A stretch of DNA of 64,000 bases from the NCBI RefSeq assembly GCF_001187435.1, contig NZ_LFXA01000015.1, positions 1 to 64,000 on the forward strand, given 5' to 3'. This DNA is from Streptomyces caatingaensis (GTDB lineage Bacteria > Actinomycetota > Actinomycetes > Streptomycetales > Streptomycetaceae). This document shows, piece after piece, positions 1 through 10,635 of this stretch. Made by a program: the position numbers and the translations under genes. The notes under the pieces were generated by a model, which was not told the origin of the DNA, did not search any database, and worked only from the letters and a program-made list of their open reading frames with translations. Positions within the stretch are counted from its first letter, which is position 1. Each line of letters opens with the position of its first letter.

Positions 1-5
1 AGATC

Positions 6-2440
<2,435 letters not shown>

Positions 2441-2444
<4 letters not shown>

Positions 2445-3235
2445 CGCCCTGCGGGGCGGCGGCCGGGCCGCGGGAAGGGCGCCCTCACCCCTCCCGCGCG
2501 CCGACGCGCCACCGCCCCACCTCCGCGTACGACGAGTCGCGGACCGCTTCGCCGTCGCCGGGCGCCAGGGCGGGCGCGCCGGCGCGCCCGGCCGGGTTCT
2601 CCGTGCAGCACCTGCGCGACTACCTGGACGCGGGCGTCCTGCCGCCCGTGGAGGGCACGCCCGCCGGCTACCGCGTGTTCACCCGGGCCCATGTGGACGC
2701 CCTCGTCGCCGTCCGCGAGCTGGCCGGCGGCCACGGCCGGCCGCCCGTACGGTCATGCGCGCCGTCCACGCCGGCGACACGGCCGCCGCGCCGGCCGCGA
2801 TCGACGCGAGCCACGCGGAACCCGCCCGCGAGAGCGGGCAGTTGGCGGCCGTACGCGAGGCCTGGCGGGGCGCCCCGCCGCCCCGGACGGTCCCCGCCGC
2901 CCCCCCCGGATCGGCGAGGCCGCCTCGGCCGTCGGCGTCCGCCCGCCCGTGCTCCGCCTCTGGGAGTCCAGGGGCCTCCTCCACCCGGCCCGCGAACCGG
3001 GCACCGGCTACCGCCTCTACGACCGTGACACGCTCCGCAGGGCCCGCATCGTCGCCCTCCTCCGCCGGGGCCACCAGCCGCTCGCGGCCGTCGGAGCCGT
3101 CCTGGAGCCCTCGGTACCAAGGGCGGCCCCGCCGACGTGCTCGGCGAACCGGCCGCGCGGGAAAGGGAGCTGGACGCCCGCAGCCTGCGGTGTCTCAAGG
3201 GGCCGGCGGCGCTGTACGCCTGTCTGGAGCGGTAG
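2441..3235 (+). pseudogene. Decayed MerR-family regulator with two HTH domains (TioE-like)
   Basis: Fragments of one protein occur in successive reading frames. One frame gives a first MerR helix-turn-helix (FSVQHLRDYLDAGVLPPVE, then AGYRVFTRAHVDALVAVREL) up to about 2745. A second gives MRAVHAGDTAAAPAAIDASHAE from 2755. A third gives a second MerR HTH (IGEAASAVGVRPPVLRLWES, GTGYRLYDRDTLRRARIVALL) from about 2900. A fourth frame gives the end, ADVLGEPAARERELDARSL...LYACLER, and stops at 3235. Two MerR-like HTH units in one chain resemble TioE-type regulators. At least three frame changes are needed, so no intact protein can be made. The pieces directly follow the lon stop codon. Degradation is more likely than independent sequencing errors here, because substitutions also look relaxed. 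Confidence 0.75.
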
Positions 3236-3329
3236 CCCGGCGGGCGGCCGCGGGGGCCGGAACGATCGGCGTCGCGGCCGGCGACCGCTGCCCGGGGCAG
3301 GCGCTCGCGCGGCCGGGGCGCTGACCCGG

Positions 3330-4154
3330 TCAGCGGGCCGGCCGGGCCGTCCTGGCCAGGAAGAGGCCGGTCCGCGTGTCCAGCCGGACCTCTCCGCCGT
3401 GCGCGTCCACGGCCGAGGCGACGTCCGCCAGCAGCGCCTCGCGGGTCGGCTCCGGCAGGGCCCGGCAGAAGGAGAGCGAGGTGAGGATGTCGACGAGGCC
3501 GGAGGTCGAGCGGTGGTGGACGGAGGGGTACTGGTGGTGGGTGATGTCCGTGAAGCCGCCGTCGGCGAGGAGTTCGCGCGGCACCCAGGAGTCGGACGTC
3601 ATGACGGAGCCGCTGGGGACCTTGTCCAGGATCGAGTGCGGGGGCCGGTCGGGGATGTGGCGGTCGTGGGCGGCGGCGAGGTCCTCGCGGAGGGCGTCGT
3701 CCGCGACGTACCAGTCGTTCCAGAAGAGGGCGAGGGTGCCGCCGGGGCGGAGGAGTTGCCTGGCCTTCGACCAGCGGACCTCCGGGGCGATCCAGTGCCA
3801 CGCCTGGGCGGAGAGGAGGAGGTCGAAGGGGCGGCGGCCCGGGCGCGACCAGGTCTCGAAGTCCGCCCCCACGACGGTGACCCGGGGGTGCGGGGCGCAG
3901 TTGCGGGTCAGGACCGACGCCATGCGGGGGTCGGGTTCGAGGCAGGTGAGGGTGACGCCCGGGCGGGCGGCGAAGGCCAGCGTGGCCTTGCCGGTGCCGG
4001 CGCCCACCTCGAGCGCGTCGGCCGCCGGGACGGCGGTGAACTCCAGGACGTCGTCGACGAGTCGGTCCGGGTAGCCGGGGCGGCCGGCGTCGTACTGCTC
4101 GGCGGCCTCGCCGAAGACCGTGGCGGGGGTGCGGAGGCTGTCGGGGCTGGGCAT
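3330..4154 (-). CDS. Class I SAM-dependent methyltransferase
   Basis: A 274-residue cytosolic Rossmann-fold methyltransferase. Motif I (LEVGAGTGKATLAF) is at residues 48-61, an acidic motif II (CLEPDP) follows, and a later segment reads DLLLSAQAWHWI, as in the UbiE/Methyltransf_11 class. The substrate cannot be told from sequence. The ATG sits at 4154. It is on the opposite strand to the flanking MerR remnant and the lamin-tail gene and shares no operon with them. Confidence 0.85.
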   Translation of the reverse strand: MPSPDSLRTPATVFGEAAEQYDAGRPGYPDRLVDDVLEFTAVPAADALEVGAGTGKATLAFAARPGVTLTCLEPDPRMASVLTRNCAPHPRVTVVGADFETWSRPGRRPFDLLLSAQAWHWIAPEVRWSKARQLLRPGGTLALFWNDWYVADDALREDLAAAHDRHIPDRPPHSILDKVPSGSVMTSDSWVPRELLADGGFTDITHHQYPSVHHRSTSGLVDILTSLSFCRALPEPTREALLADVASAVDAHGGEVRLDTRTGLFLARTARPAR

Positions 4155-4409
4155 GGGGCCAGGCTAGGGAGCGGCCGGGCCCCGTGCCCAGCCCTTCACT
4201 GTTTCTTCCGCCCCGCGCCCGGGCCTTCCGGAGGGTCGTCCCCGGCACGGCCCGGCGGGCCACCGACGCGGAGCAGGGGCGGGACGGCACCCCCCCGGTT
4301 CGCCGACGCGGTATGACGCACTGCTCACGCCCGTGAGGAGTGCGTCACATGGGCGGCGAATCCGCGCGCGGGGCGCCCGGTGCTGCGGCAGAGTGGGCGG
4401 GTTGATCGC
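4155..4409. other. Divergent intergenic region, methyltransferase / lamin-tail gene
   Basis: With the 14-bp repeats, about 320 bases separate the methyltransferase start from the likely start of the secreted protein. I see no open frame with coding character and no convincing promoter hexamers. Promoters for both divergent genes are expected here. Confidence 0.4.
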
Positions 4410-4465
4410 GCAGCGCCGAAAGCAAGCGCCCAAATGCAAGCGCCCAAATGCAAGCGACCGAAAGC
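4410..4465 (+). repeat. 14-bp tandem repeat array, four units
   Basis: Two perfect 14-bp units, AAGCGCCCAAATGC (4424-4437 and 4438-4451), are flanked by two diverged units: GCAGCGCCGAAAGC at 4410-4423 and AAGCGACCGAAAGC at 4452-4465. The array ends a few bases before the likely ribosome binding site and TTG start of the lamin-tail gene. A variable-number repeat in a 5' leader could alter expression, but that is inference. Confidence 0.7.
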
Positions 4466-4475
4466 AGAGGTCCCC

Positions 4476-4910
4476 TTGTCCCGAGCCATAGCCCGTCTCG
4501 TCACCGCCGCCGCCTGCGGTGTCGTGCTCGCCTCCGCCGCCGTGCCCGCTTCGGCGGCCGGGAGGAACCCCGTGGTGTTCGGCAGGATCCAGTACGACAG
4601 CCCGGGCAAGGACGACCGGTCCGCCAAGAGCCTCAACGCGGAGTGGGTGACGATCACCAACACCGGCAAGAAGGCCGTGGACCTCAACCGGTGGACGCTG
4701 TCCGACACTTCGCGCCACGTCTACCGGTTCGGCAAGGTCCGCCTGGCGCCGCACGCGTCCGTGCGCGTGCACACGGGCAAGGGGAAGGACACGGCCAAGG
4801 ACGTGTACCAGAACCGGCGGGCCTACGTCTGGAACAACACCAAGGACAAGGCGACGCTGAAGGACGCGGGCGGGCGCGTCGTCGCGACGGCGTCCTGGGG
4901 GCGCCGCTGA
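4476..4910 (+). CDS. Secreted lamin-tail (LTD) domain protein
   Basis: A small exported protein. I chose the TTG at 4476 because it follows a purine-rich GCAGAGG site and begins a clean signal peptide (LSRAIARLVTAAACGVVL... ending in an ASAA cleavage-like motif). An upstream in-frame GTG at 4380 would add 32 residues translated from the 14-bp repeats. The mature part (GRIQYDSPGKDDR, EWVTITNTGKKAVDLNRWTLSD, HVYRF) matches the immunoglobulin-like lamin tail fold found in extracellular actinobacterial proteins. Its role is unknown, possibly binding at the cell surface. Confidence 0.8.
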   Translation: MSRAIARLVTAAACGVVLASAAVPASAAGRNPVVFGRIQYDSPGKDDRSAKSLNAEWVTITNTGKKAVDLNRWTLSDTSRHVYRFGKVRLAPHASVRVHTGKGKDTAKDVYQNRRAYVWNNTKDKATLKDAGGRVVATASWGRR

Positions 4911-4922
4911 CCGGAACGCCGG

Positions 4923-5091
4923 TCAGCGGCCCTCGGTGAGGGAGGCGCGGACGAGGGCCAGGACGTCCTCGTCGGCGGCGGGGAGGCGCTCACCCGGGTT
5001 GTACGGCGCCGGCGCCGAGGGCGCCGCGCACGCAGGCGGCGACCTGGCCGGCCAGGGGTGTCGGGGAGCCGGGGGCGACCCGGAAGAGCAC
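4923..5091 (-). pseudogene. Remnant of a GntR/YtrA-family regulator
   Basis: A GTG at 5091, two bases after the stop of the DUF1648-type gene, opens LFRVAPGSPTPLAGQVAACV then RGALGAGAVQPG, the typical start of a YtrA-type winged-helix regulator, and then hits TGA. Dropping one T gives ...QPGERLPAADE, again the family consensus. This runs directly into DVLALVRASLTEGR and a stop at 4923-4925, so the core of the DNA-binding domain has been deleted as well. YtrA-type regulators commonly sit next to DUF1648 proteins, which supports the reading. Confidence 0.65.
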
Positions 5092-5093
5092 CG

Positions 5094-6059
5094 TCAGGCC
5101 CCCGCCGCCGTGCGCGCGCGGGCGGCCAGGGTGTTGAGCAGGGCCGCCGCCGTGGCCGCGTCGTCCACGGTGACGACGAACTCGCCGCCGGTGGTGAGCC
5201 GTACGGACAGCGCCTCCCCGGAGCGCAGCACTAGGCCGCTCGCGCCGGGGACGGCGCGGTAGCCCCAGCCGCCGAAGTCGCGCCAGGCGCCGATGTCGCG
5301 GCGGGAGGCGTCCAGGATCCGCTCCGTGGGGATGGTCAGGCGGGGGCGGGGGAGGGCGGTGGAGGCCAGGGTGAGGCCGCGGCGGTCGACCGTGACGCGG
5401 AGTCTGGAGAGCGCCGCAAGGGGGAGGCCGATCACGATCAGGACGACCGCGGTGAGGGGGCCGGCGAGGAAGCCGAGGGGCACGGCCAGGGCGAGGGTGC
5501 CGAGGGCGGTGAAGGGCAGCGCCCGGGAGCCGATGACGTGGGTCCAGACGGCGGACTCGCCGTCCGCCAGGGGGAGTCGGACGACCGGTCCGGCCGGTCC
5601 GCCCGGGTGGGCCGGCGGTGCGTCCCCGCCGCCCAGCAGCCAGCCGGTCCCGCCGGTGACGGCCGCGGCGCCGAGGCCCGCCGCCACGTGCCAGGCCGGC
5701 ATCCGGACGGCCGCGGCGTCGGTCACGTCCGCGTTGGCGCAGAGCGTGGCGACGAGGAAGTAGCCGAAGAGGCCGGACAACGAGCTGCCGATGGCGGCCA
5801 GTCCGCGCCGGTGCGCCGGCGGGACGCGCCTGAGCGCCGACAGGGCGGCGAACACGGCGGCGAGAGCGGCCGGCAGGGCGAGGGCCACGACGAGGAAGGC
5901 GGTGCGGTCGCAGAAGCCGTCCGCCCGTTCGCCGTCGAAGTGGATGGCGAGGCGGGTCGGCAGGCGGTCCCTGAGGTGGAGGAAGGCCGCGAGGCCGGCC
6001 TCGGCGGCCAGGAGGTGCGTGAGCAGGACGACGAGCGCGCGGCGGCGTATGCCGGACAT
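5094..6059 (-). CDS. DUF1648-type integral membrane protein
   Basis: A 321-residue membrane protein. After an N-terminal membrane helix it has the hallmark LPTRLAIHFDGERADGF of DUF1648 (a luminal LP..hf...G motif), then several hydrophobic helices around residues 50-110 and 125-150 and again near 190-215. The C-terminal 100 residues are soluble and beta-rich. The function of this family is unknown; Bacillus relatives lie with YtrA/GntR regulators. The regulator partner immediately downstream is broken here, so normal repression may be lost. Confidence 0.75.
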   Translation of the reverse strand: MSGIRRRALVVLLTHLLAAEAGLAAFLHLRDRLPTRLAIHFDGERADGFCDRTAFLVVALALPAALAAVFAALSALRRVPPAHRRGLAAIGSSLSGLFGYFLVATLCANADVTDAAAVRMPAWHVAAGLGAAAVTGGTGWLLGGGDAPPAHPGGPAGPVVRLPLADGESAVWTHVIGSRALPFTALGTLALAVPLGFLAGPLTAVVLIVIGLPLAALSRLRVTVDRRGLTLASTALPRPRLTIPTERILDASRRDIGAWRDFGGWGYRAVPGASGLVLRSGEALSVRLTTGGEFVVTVDDAATAAALLNTLAARARTAAGA

Positions 6060-6233
6060 GACCCCACTTTCTGTTGGTTGTTCGCACGGCAGGAGAAGAA
6101 GGGCCGGTGCTCCTACCCCGCCCGCGCCCGCCCCACACCGTCCGGCCGAAACTCACCTGCGACGTGAACACGCCGTTGAGAACCGGCCGCTGCCACCGCT
6201 TGCATTGCTCTGCCCAAAGGTGGGCCGGCCGTC

Positions 6234-6247
6234 GGACGGCCGTCCGG
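6234..6247. promoter_or_regulatory. 14-bp perfect palindrome upstream of M4 protease
   Basis: CGGACGGCCGTCCG is a perfect inverted repeat located 19 bases before the chosen TTG start of the metalloprotease, in its leader. It could be an operator or an mRNA hairpin near the ribosome binding site. No regulator is assigned. Confidence 0.35.
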
Positions 6248-6266
6248 CATGACGTGGAGGGATATC

Positions 6267-9122
6267 TTGCGCAATCCCCGTGCACGTACCAGAAGATCCG
6301 GGAGATCCGGGAGAAGCAGGGCACAGAGCGGCATCACGGGTGCGGCGGCGCTGATGGGCGCCGCCGCACTCGTCGTATCGGCCGCCCCGGCCAACGCGGC
6401 GAAGGCGGCGGACCCGCCCCCGGCCGCCGGACCCGCCCGCGTCATCCCCGCGCCGAGGACCGCGACGCCCGCGCTGGTGACCGGCATCCGGGAGCCCGCA
6501 GCCGCCGGCGGCAGCGCGGCCGACGCCGCGCGCGGGCACCTCGCCGCGAAGGAGGGCCGCTACCGGATCGCCGACCCCGGGCGGAACCTCCGGCCCGTGC
6601 GGACGGTCGAGGCGGGCACCACCGAGACCGTCCGGCTCCAGCAGCGGTACAAGGGCGTCGAGGTCCTCGGCGGCCAGTACGTCGTGCGCATGGAGCACAG
6701 GAACGGCAAGCGCGTGGTCACCGGCACCTCCGGCAAGTACTTCACCGGGCTGACCGCGGACACCACCCCCGAGGTCGACGAGGAACTCGCCGTCGACCGC
6801 GCCGTCGAGGCCACCGCCACACGCCTCGGCGCCCACGGGGCCGGCGTCCGCGCCCCGGCCGAGGACGCGGAGTACCCGCTGACCGGCACCGCGCGCGGGC
6901 TGGTCGTCCTGCCCCGGGGCGAGGGCGTCCTCACCCGGCACGTCACCGTGCGCGGCACGGACCCCGCCACGCGGCAGCCGGTGCTGCAGGAGGTCTACGT
7001 CGACGCGCGCACCGGCTACCCGGTGCTGCAGTACAGCGGCATCAAGACGTTCGGCGCGCCGGGGGCCGCCGCCGCGGGCGGCGCGCAGGCGCGGCCGTCG
7101 CGCACGGCGGCCGGGGCGGACACCGGCGGGCGGCCGGCCGTCGAGGGGACCGGCACCCGGCTCGACGGCAAGGGCGTCGGCCTCCAGCTCTCGTACGACG
7201 AGCAGCGCAAGGAATACGTCATGCGCGACGGCACGCGCATGCGCGACAGCAGCAAGAAGGACATCGCGACCTTCGACGGGCACGCGCTGTCCGTCGGGGA
7301 CGTCTCCGGCACGTGGCCCGAGGGCCTCAAGGAGTTCGGCTCGAAGACCCCCGCCTTCGGCAAGGAGGCGACCGAGGCGGGTGCGGTGGACGCGCACTGG
7401 GCCGCGGGCAAGGTCTACGACTACTACCGGGCCCGGCACGGCCGCGACAGCCTCAACGGCCGCGGCGGGGAGCTCAACTCGGTCGTCGGGGTGACGTTCT
7501 ACGGGATGCCGTACGTCAACGCCTTCTGGGACGGCACCAAGATGGTGTACGGCAACGGCGACGCCGAGTACCGTCCGATGTCCTCGGGGCTGGACGTGGT
7601 CGGGCACGAGATGACCCACGGCGTCGTGGAGAACTCGGCGAACCTCGTCTACGCGGGCCAGTCCGGCGCCATGAACGAGGCGATAGCCGACTACTTCGGC
7701 AACGCCATCAAGGTCGACACCTTCGGCATCCCCATGGACAGCCCCGACTCGGGGCTGCTCGGCGACACCCTGTGCCGCACCAGGTCCCCGCGCGAGTGCG
7801 CGATCCGCGACCTCAACGACGGGAGGACCACCTCCAAGTCCTTCCTCGGCGTCGCCTTCGGGACCGACAACGGCGGGGTGCACCTCAACTCGACGATCTT
7901 CTCCGGGGCGCTGTGGGACGTCCGCAAGGACCTCGGCCCGGTGCTCGCCGACAAGCTCGTCCTCAAGGCGCTCACCGAGTACATGACGCCGCTGGACGGC
8001 TTCACCGAGGGCCGTGACGCGGTCCTCGCCGCGGCCGGGGACCTCAAGCTGGACGCCGGGCAACGGCGCGCGGTGGAGCGGGCGTTCAACGGGCACGGCA
8101 TCGTCCCGGGCTGGGAACTCGCCCTCGGCGTGGACTCCGACCGGCTCCTCGGCAAGGTCAACACCGACGCGACCCGGCCGGGCGCCGGCGGCGGCTGGTG
8201 GACCGCCTCCACGTCCAACGACGACGGCACCGAGGCGTACTCGGTGTGGGCCGGGCGCATCGACGGCTCCGGGCAGTCCCGGCTGATCAGCCCCAACGAC
8301 GGCCGCAACCACGTCGATCCGGTCACCGACGGCAGGACGGTGGTGTGGACGGCGTACAAGGGCCGCACCGTCGAGCTCCTGGCCCGGCCGCTGGCCGGCG
8401 GGCCGGTCAAGACCCTGTACACCAACCGCTACCGCTACTCCTCGGTCTCCGTCGAGGGCAGGACCGTCGCCTTCCAGGTCAACGGGCGGCGCGGCACCTC
8501 GCGGGTCGTGTATGTGCGGATGGGCGAGACCGACCCGGTCGTCCTCGAACCGGGCGCGTCCAGCCGCTTCGCGTCGACCGGGCGGCCCTCGCTGAAGGAC
8601 GGCCGCGTCGCGTTCGTCGACGAGCACCGGGAGGGCGGCAAGGCCCGGCAGATCCTCGGGCTCGTGGACACCGCCACCGGCAAGCGGAGCGTCGTCCAGG
8701 AGCTGGACCCCGGCCACCTCGTCGGGCGGACGGCCCTCACCTCCCGGTACGTCTACTGGCTCGCCGGCGAGGACCCCGAGAGCCCGCGGACCGCGGTGCG
8801 CCGCTCCGCCCTGGACGGGACGGGCGTCATCGACGTCAGCCCGGCCAAGGGCAAGGACGCGCTGAACGGCATCTCCCTGTCGGCCTCGGAGGACGCGGTG
8901 ACCGTGACGGCGGAGACGCCGGCCGCCGAGCCGCGCAACGAGACCCTGGCCAAGATCTGGCAGTTCACGCCCGACGGCACGCAGCGGGCGCGGGTCTCGT
9001 GCAACCGCGGCGAGCAGCTGTGGGGCGTGGCCGAGAGCGGCCGGCGGGTGGTGTGGCTGGACGCCACCACCGGCTACACCGACCTGGTCACGCGGGGCCG
9101 CCCGGCCGGCACCTGCGGCTGA
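6267..9122 (+). CDS. Secreted M4 (thermolysin-like) metallopeptidase with C-terminal propeller-like extension
   Basis: An exported zinc endopeptidase of about 951 residues. The TTG at 6267 has an ideal GGAGGG site five bases upstream; an in-frame ATG at 6249 lacks one. The order is: a basic N-region and hydrophobic signal sequence ending near APANA; an FTP/PepSY-type propeptide; an M4 catalytic domain with HEMTH at residues 447-451, the glutamate ligand in GAMNEAIADYF at residue 471 (24 residues after the first His, as in thermolysin) and the active-site His539 in NGGVHLNS. About 340 more residues follow, with recurring WTAST, VVWTAYKG, YVYWLAG and VVWLDATT strands that look like a TolB-type beta-propeller. 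The gene is divergent from the DUF1648-type gene. Confidence 0.92.
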   Translation: MRNPRARTRRSGRSGRSRAQSGITGAAALMGAAALVVSAAPANAAKAADPPPAAGPARVIPAPRTATPALVTGIREPAAAGGSAADAARGHLAAKEGRYRIADPGRNLRPVRTVEAGTTETVRLQQRYKGVEVLGGQYVVRMEHRNGKRVVTGTSGKYFTGLTADTTPEVDEELAVDRAVEATATRLGAHGAGVRAPAEDAEYPLTGTARGLVVLPRGEGVLTRHVTVRGTDPATRQPVLQEVYVDARTGYPVLQYSGIKTFGAPGAAAAGGAQARPSRTAAGADTGGRPAVEGTGTRLDGKGVGLQLSYDEQRKEYVMRDGTRMRDSSKKDIATFDGHALSVGDVSGTWPEGLKEFGSKTPAFGKEATEAGAVDAHWAAGKVYDYYRARHGRDSLNGRGGELNSVVGVTFYGMPYVNAFWDGTKMVYGNGDAEYRPMSSGLDVVGHEMTHGVVENSANLVYAGQSGAMNEAIADYFGNAIKVDTFGIPMDSPDSGLLGDTLCRTRSPRECAIRDLNDGRTTSKSFLGVAFGTDNGGVHLNSTIFSGALWDVRKDLGPVLADKLVLKALTEYMTPLDGFTEGRDAVLAAAGDLKLDAGQRRAVERAFNGHGIVPGWELALGVDSDRLLGKVNTDATRPGAGGGWWTASTSNDDGTEAYSVWAGRIDGSGQSRLISPNDGRNHVDPVTDGRTVVWTAYKGRTVELLARPLAGGPVKTLYTNRYRYSSVSVEGRTVAFQVNGRRGTSRVVYVRMGETDPVVLEPGASSRFASTGRPSLKDGRVAFVDEHREGGKARQILGLVDTATGKRSVVQELDPGHLVGRTALTSRYVYWLAGEDPESPRTAVRRSALDGTGVIDVSPAKGKDALNGISLSASEDAVTVTAETPAAEPRNETLAKIWQFTPDGTQRARVSCNRGEQLWGVAESGRRVVWLDATTGYTDLVTRGRPAGTCG

Positions 9123-9135
9123 GCGGCCGAGCGCC

Positions 9136-9175
9136 GGAACGCCGTGCCCCCGGCACCCCGGGGGCACGGCGTTCC
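9136..9175. terminator. Hairpin terminator between convergent genes
   Basis: GGAACGCCGTGCCCC pairs with GGGGCACGGCGTTCC around a short loop, between the stops of the M4 protease (+) and the GH25 lysozyme (-). No U tract is present, as is usual in high-GC actinomycetes. It probably serves both strands. Confidence 0.8.
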
Positions 9176-9188
9176 GCCCGGCGGCCGG

Positions 9189-10007
9189 TCAGCCGTCGGC
9201 CAGCGCCCGGAGGCGGGTCATCGAGCCGTTGAAGCGGTCGTGGTCGCCGACCGTCGGGCCGGTGTCGGTGTACTGCCAGAAGGTGTGGAAGTCCCAGCCG
9301 TTCGGGAGCGTCCCCGGCGAGGAGCCGTAGCGCGGGATCCACAGCGGGTCGACCGAGCCGAACGAGCCGTTGTCGCCGGTGCACTGCCGCCACCAGGTGG
9401 TGGAGGTGTAGATGACCGCGTCGCGGCCGGTGCGCTCGCGGTAGGTGGTGAAGAAGTCCCTCATCCAGGAGACGAGCGCGCTCGCGCTCTTGCCGTAGCA
9501 GGTGCTGCCGTACGGGTTGTACTCCATGTCCAGCACCCCGGGCAGCGTCCTGCCGTCGCCGGACCAGCCGCCGCCGTGGTCGACGAAGTAGTTCGCCTGC
9601 GCCGCGCCGGAGGAGTGGTCGGGGAGCGCGAAGTGGTACGCGCCGCGGATCATGCCGACGTCGTACGAACCGTCGTACTGCTGGGCGAAGTAGGGGTTGG
9701 TGTAGCCGGTGCCCTCCGTGGCCTTGGTGTAGGCGAAGCGGACACCGGACTTCCAGAGGGTGGCCCAGGGGACCTCGCCGTTGTGGCTGCTGACGTCCAC
9801 GCCCTCCACGGACGCGGCCACCGGGGGCGGGCTGTTCGGGCTCCGGCCGCCCTCGTGGGCGCGGATGGTCGAGCCCATCCAGTCGCGCTCGGGGTGGGCC
9901 GGGCGGGGCGGGGCGAGGCCGGCGGACGCGCGGGCCGTGCCGGGGAGGGTGAGGAGCAGGGCGAGGAGGGCGAATAAGGCGATCGCGGCGGTTCGGGTTC
10001 TGGACAA
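9189..10007 (-). CDS. Secreted GH25 muramidase (lysozyme) with a TTA codon
   Basis: A 272-residue exported N-acetylmuramidase cleaving peptidoglycan. A signal peptide (MSRTRTAAIALFALLALLL) precedes a GH25 domain with GVDVSSHNG (Asp71) and the catalytic pair Asp160/Glu162 in VLDMEY; the Asp71-Asp160 spacing of 89 equals that recalled for Cellosyl. The start is TTG at 10007, eight bases after GGAGG. Residue 11 is encoded by TTA (9975-9977), the rare codon read by the developmental bldA tRNA in Streptomyces, so translation may be tied to development. The gene converges with the M4 protease and diverges from the MarR gene. Confidence 0.92.
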   Translation of the reverse strand: MSRTRTAAIALFALLALLLTLPGTARASAGLAPPRPAHPERDWMGSTIRAHEGGRSPNSPPPVAASVEGVDVSSHNGEVPWATLWKSGVRFAYTKATEGTGYTNPYFAQQYDGSYDVGMIRGAYHFALPDHSSGAAQANYFVDHGGGWSGDGRTLPGVLDMEYNPYGSTCYGKSASALVSWMRDFFTTYRERTGRDAVIYTSTTWWRQCTGDNGSFGSVDPLWIPRYGSSPGTLPNGWDFHTFWQYTDTGPTVGDHDRFNGSMTRLRALADG

Positions 10008-10142
10008 TGCAGCCGCCTCCGTTCCCAGGGGGGTGGTGTGTCCATGTCATACCCGGGGCGGCGGTGCTGTAGCGGGTCGGAACCTGCGAAATACTGGGCC
10101 CTTTCGATCCTGTCGACCCCTGCCGACCCGGAGAGGGCCACC

Positions 10143-10613
10143 GTGCACCAGACCGCCGCCACGCCGCCGCCCGCCGAGGGCGAGGACCAGCCGTTCCTCG
10201 CCCTGGAGCGCGAGCTGTCCGTGTTCCTGCGCCGCGCGCGGGCCACTTCCGGCGAGATGGCGCGCGAGGTCCACCCCGAGCTGGAGCCGGCGGCGTACGG
10301 GCTCCTCGTCCGCCTCGCCGACGCGGGGCGGCAGCGGGCGACCGACCTCGCGGCCTACTTCGGGGTCGGCAAGGCGACGATGAGCCGGCAGCTGCGGGCG
10401 CTCGACGAGCTCGGCCTCGTCGCCCGCACGCCGGACCCCGCCGACGGCCGGGCCTCCCTCGTCGACCTCACCGCCGAGGGCCGCGCCCGCTTCGCCCGCG
10501 TCCGCGAGGCCCGGCGCGCGGAGTACGTCCGCCGCCTGGAGGGCTGGGACCGCGGCGAGATCGGCGAACTGGCGCGGCTGCTGCGCCAGCTGAACACGAG
10601 CCTCGGGGGGTAG
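10143..10613 (+). CDS. MarR-family transcriptional regulator
   Basis: A 156-residue winged-helix regulator. I took GTG 10143 because GGAGAGGG precedes it; an upstream in-frame ATG at 10038 would add an unlikely leader. The core reads LEPAAYGLLVRLADAG, then TDLAAYFGVGKATMSRQLRAL (recognition helix), then VARTPDPADGRASLVDLT, the wing with the conserved DxRxxxVxLT. Ligand and targets are unknown. It is divergent from the GH25 lysozyme, whose promoter lies in the 135-bp gap. Confidence 0.9.
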   Translation: MHQTAATPPPAEGEDQPFLALERELSVFLRRARATSGEMAREVHPELEPAAYGLLVRLADAGRQRATDLAAYFGVGKATMSRQLRALDELGLVARTPDPADGRASLVDLTAEGRARFARVREARRAEYVRRLEGWDRGEIGELARLLRQLNTSLGG

Positions 10614-10635
10614 CGGGGCGCTCCTCCCCGAGGGG

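Noticed and set aside
2668..4290. Long minus-strand frame across the MerR remnant and methyltransferase
   Set aside because: Out of frame with the real methyltransferase and composed of Arg/Pro/Gly repeats; the MerR fragments on the plus strand explain the region better.
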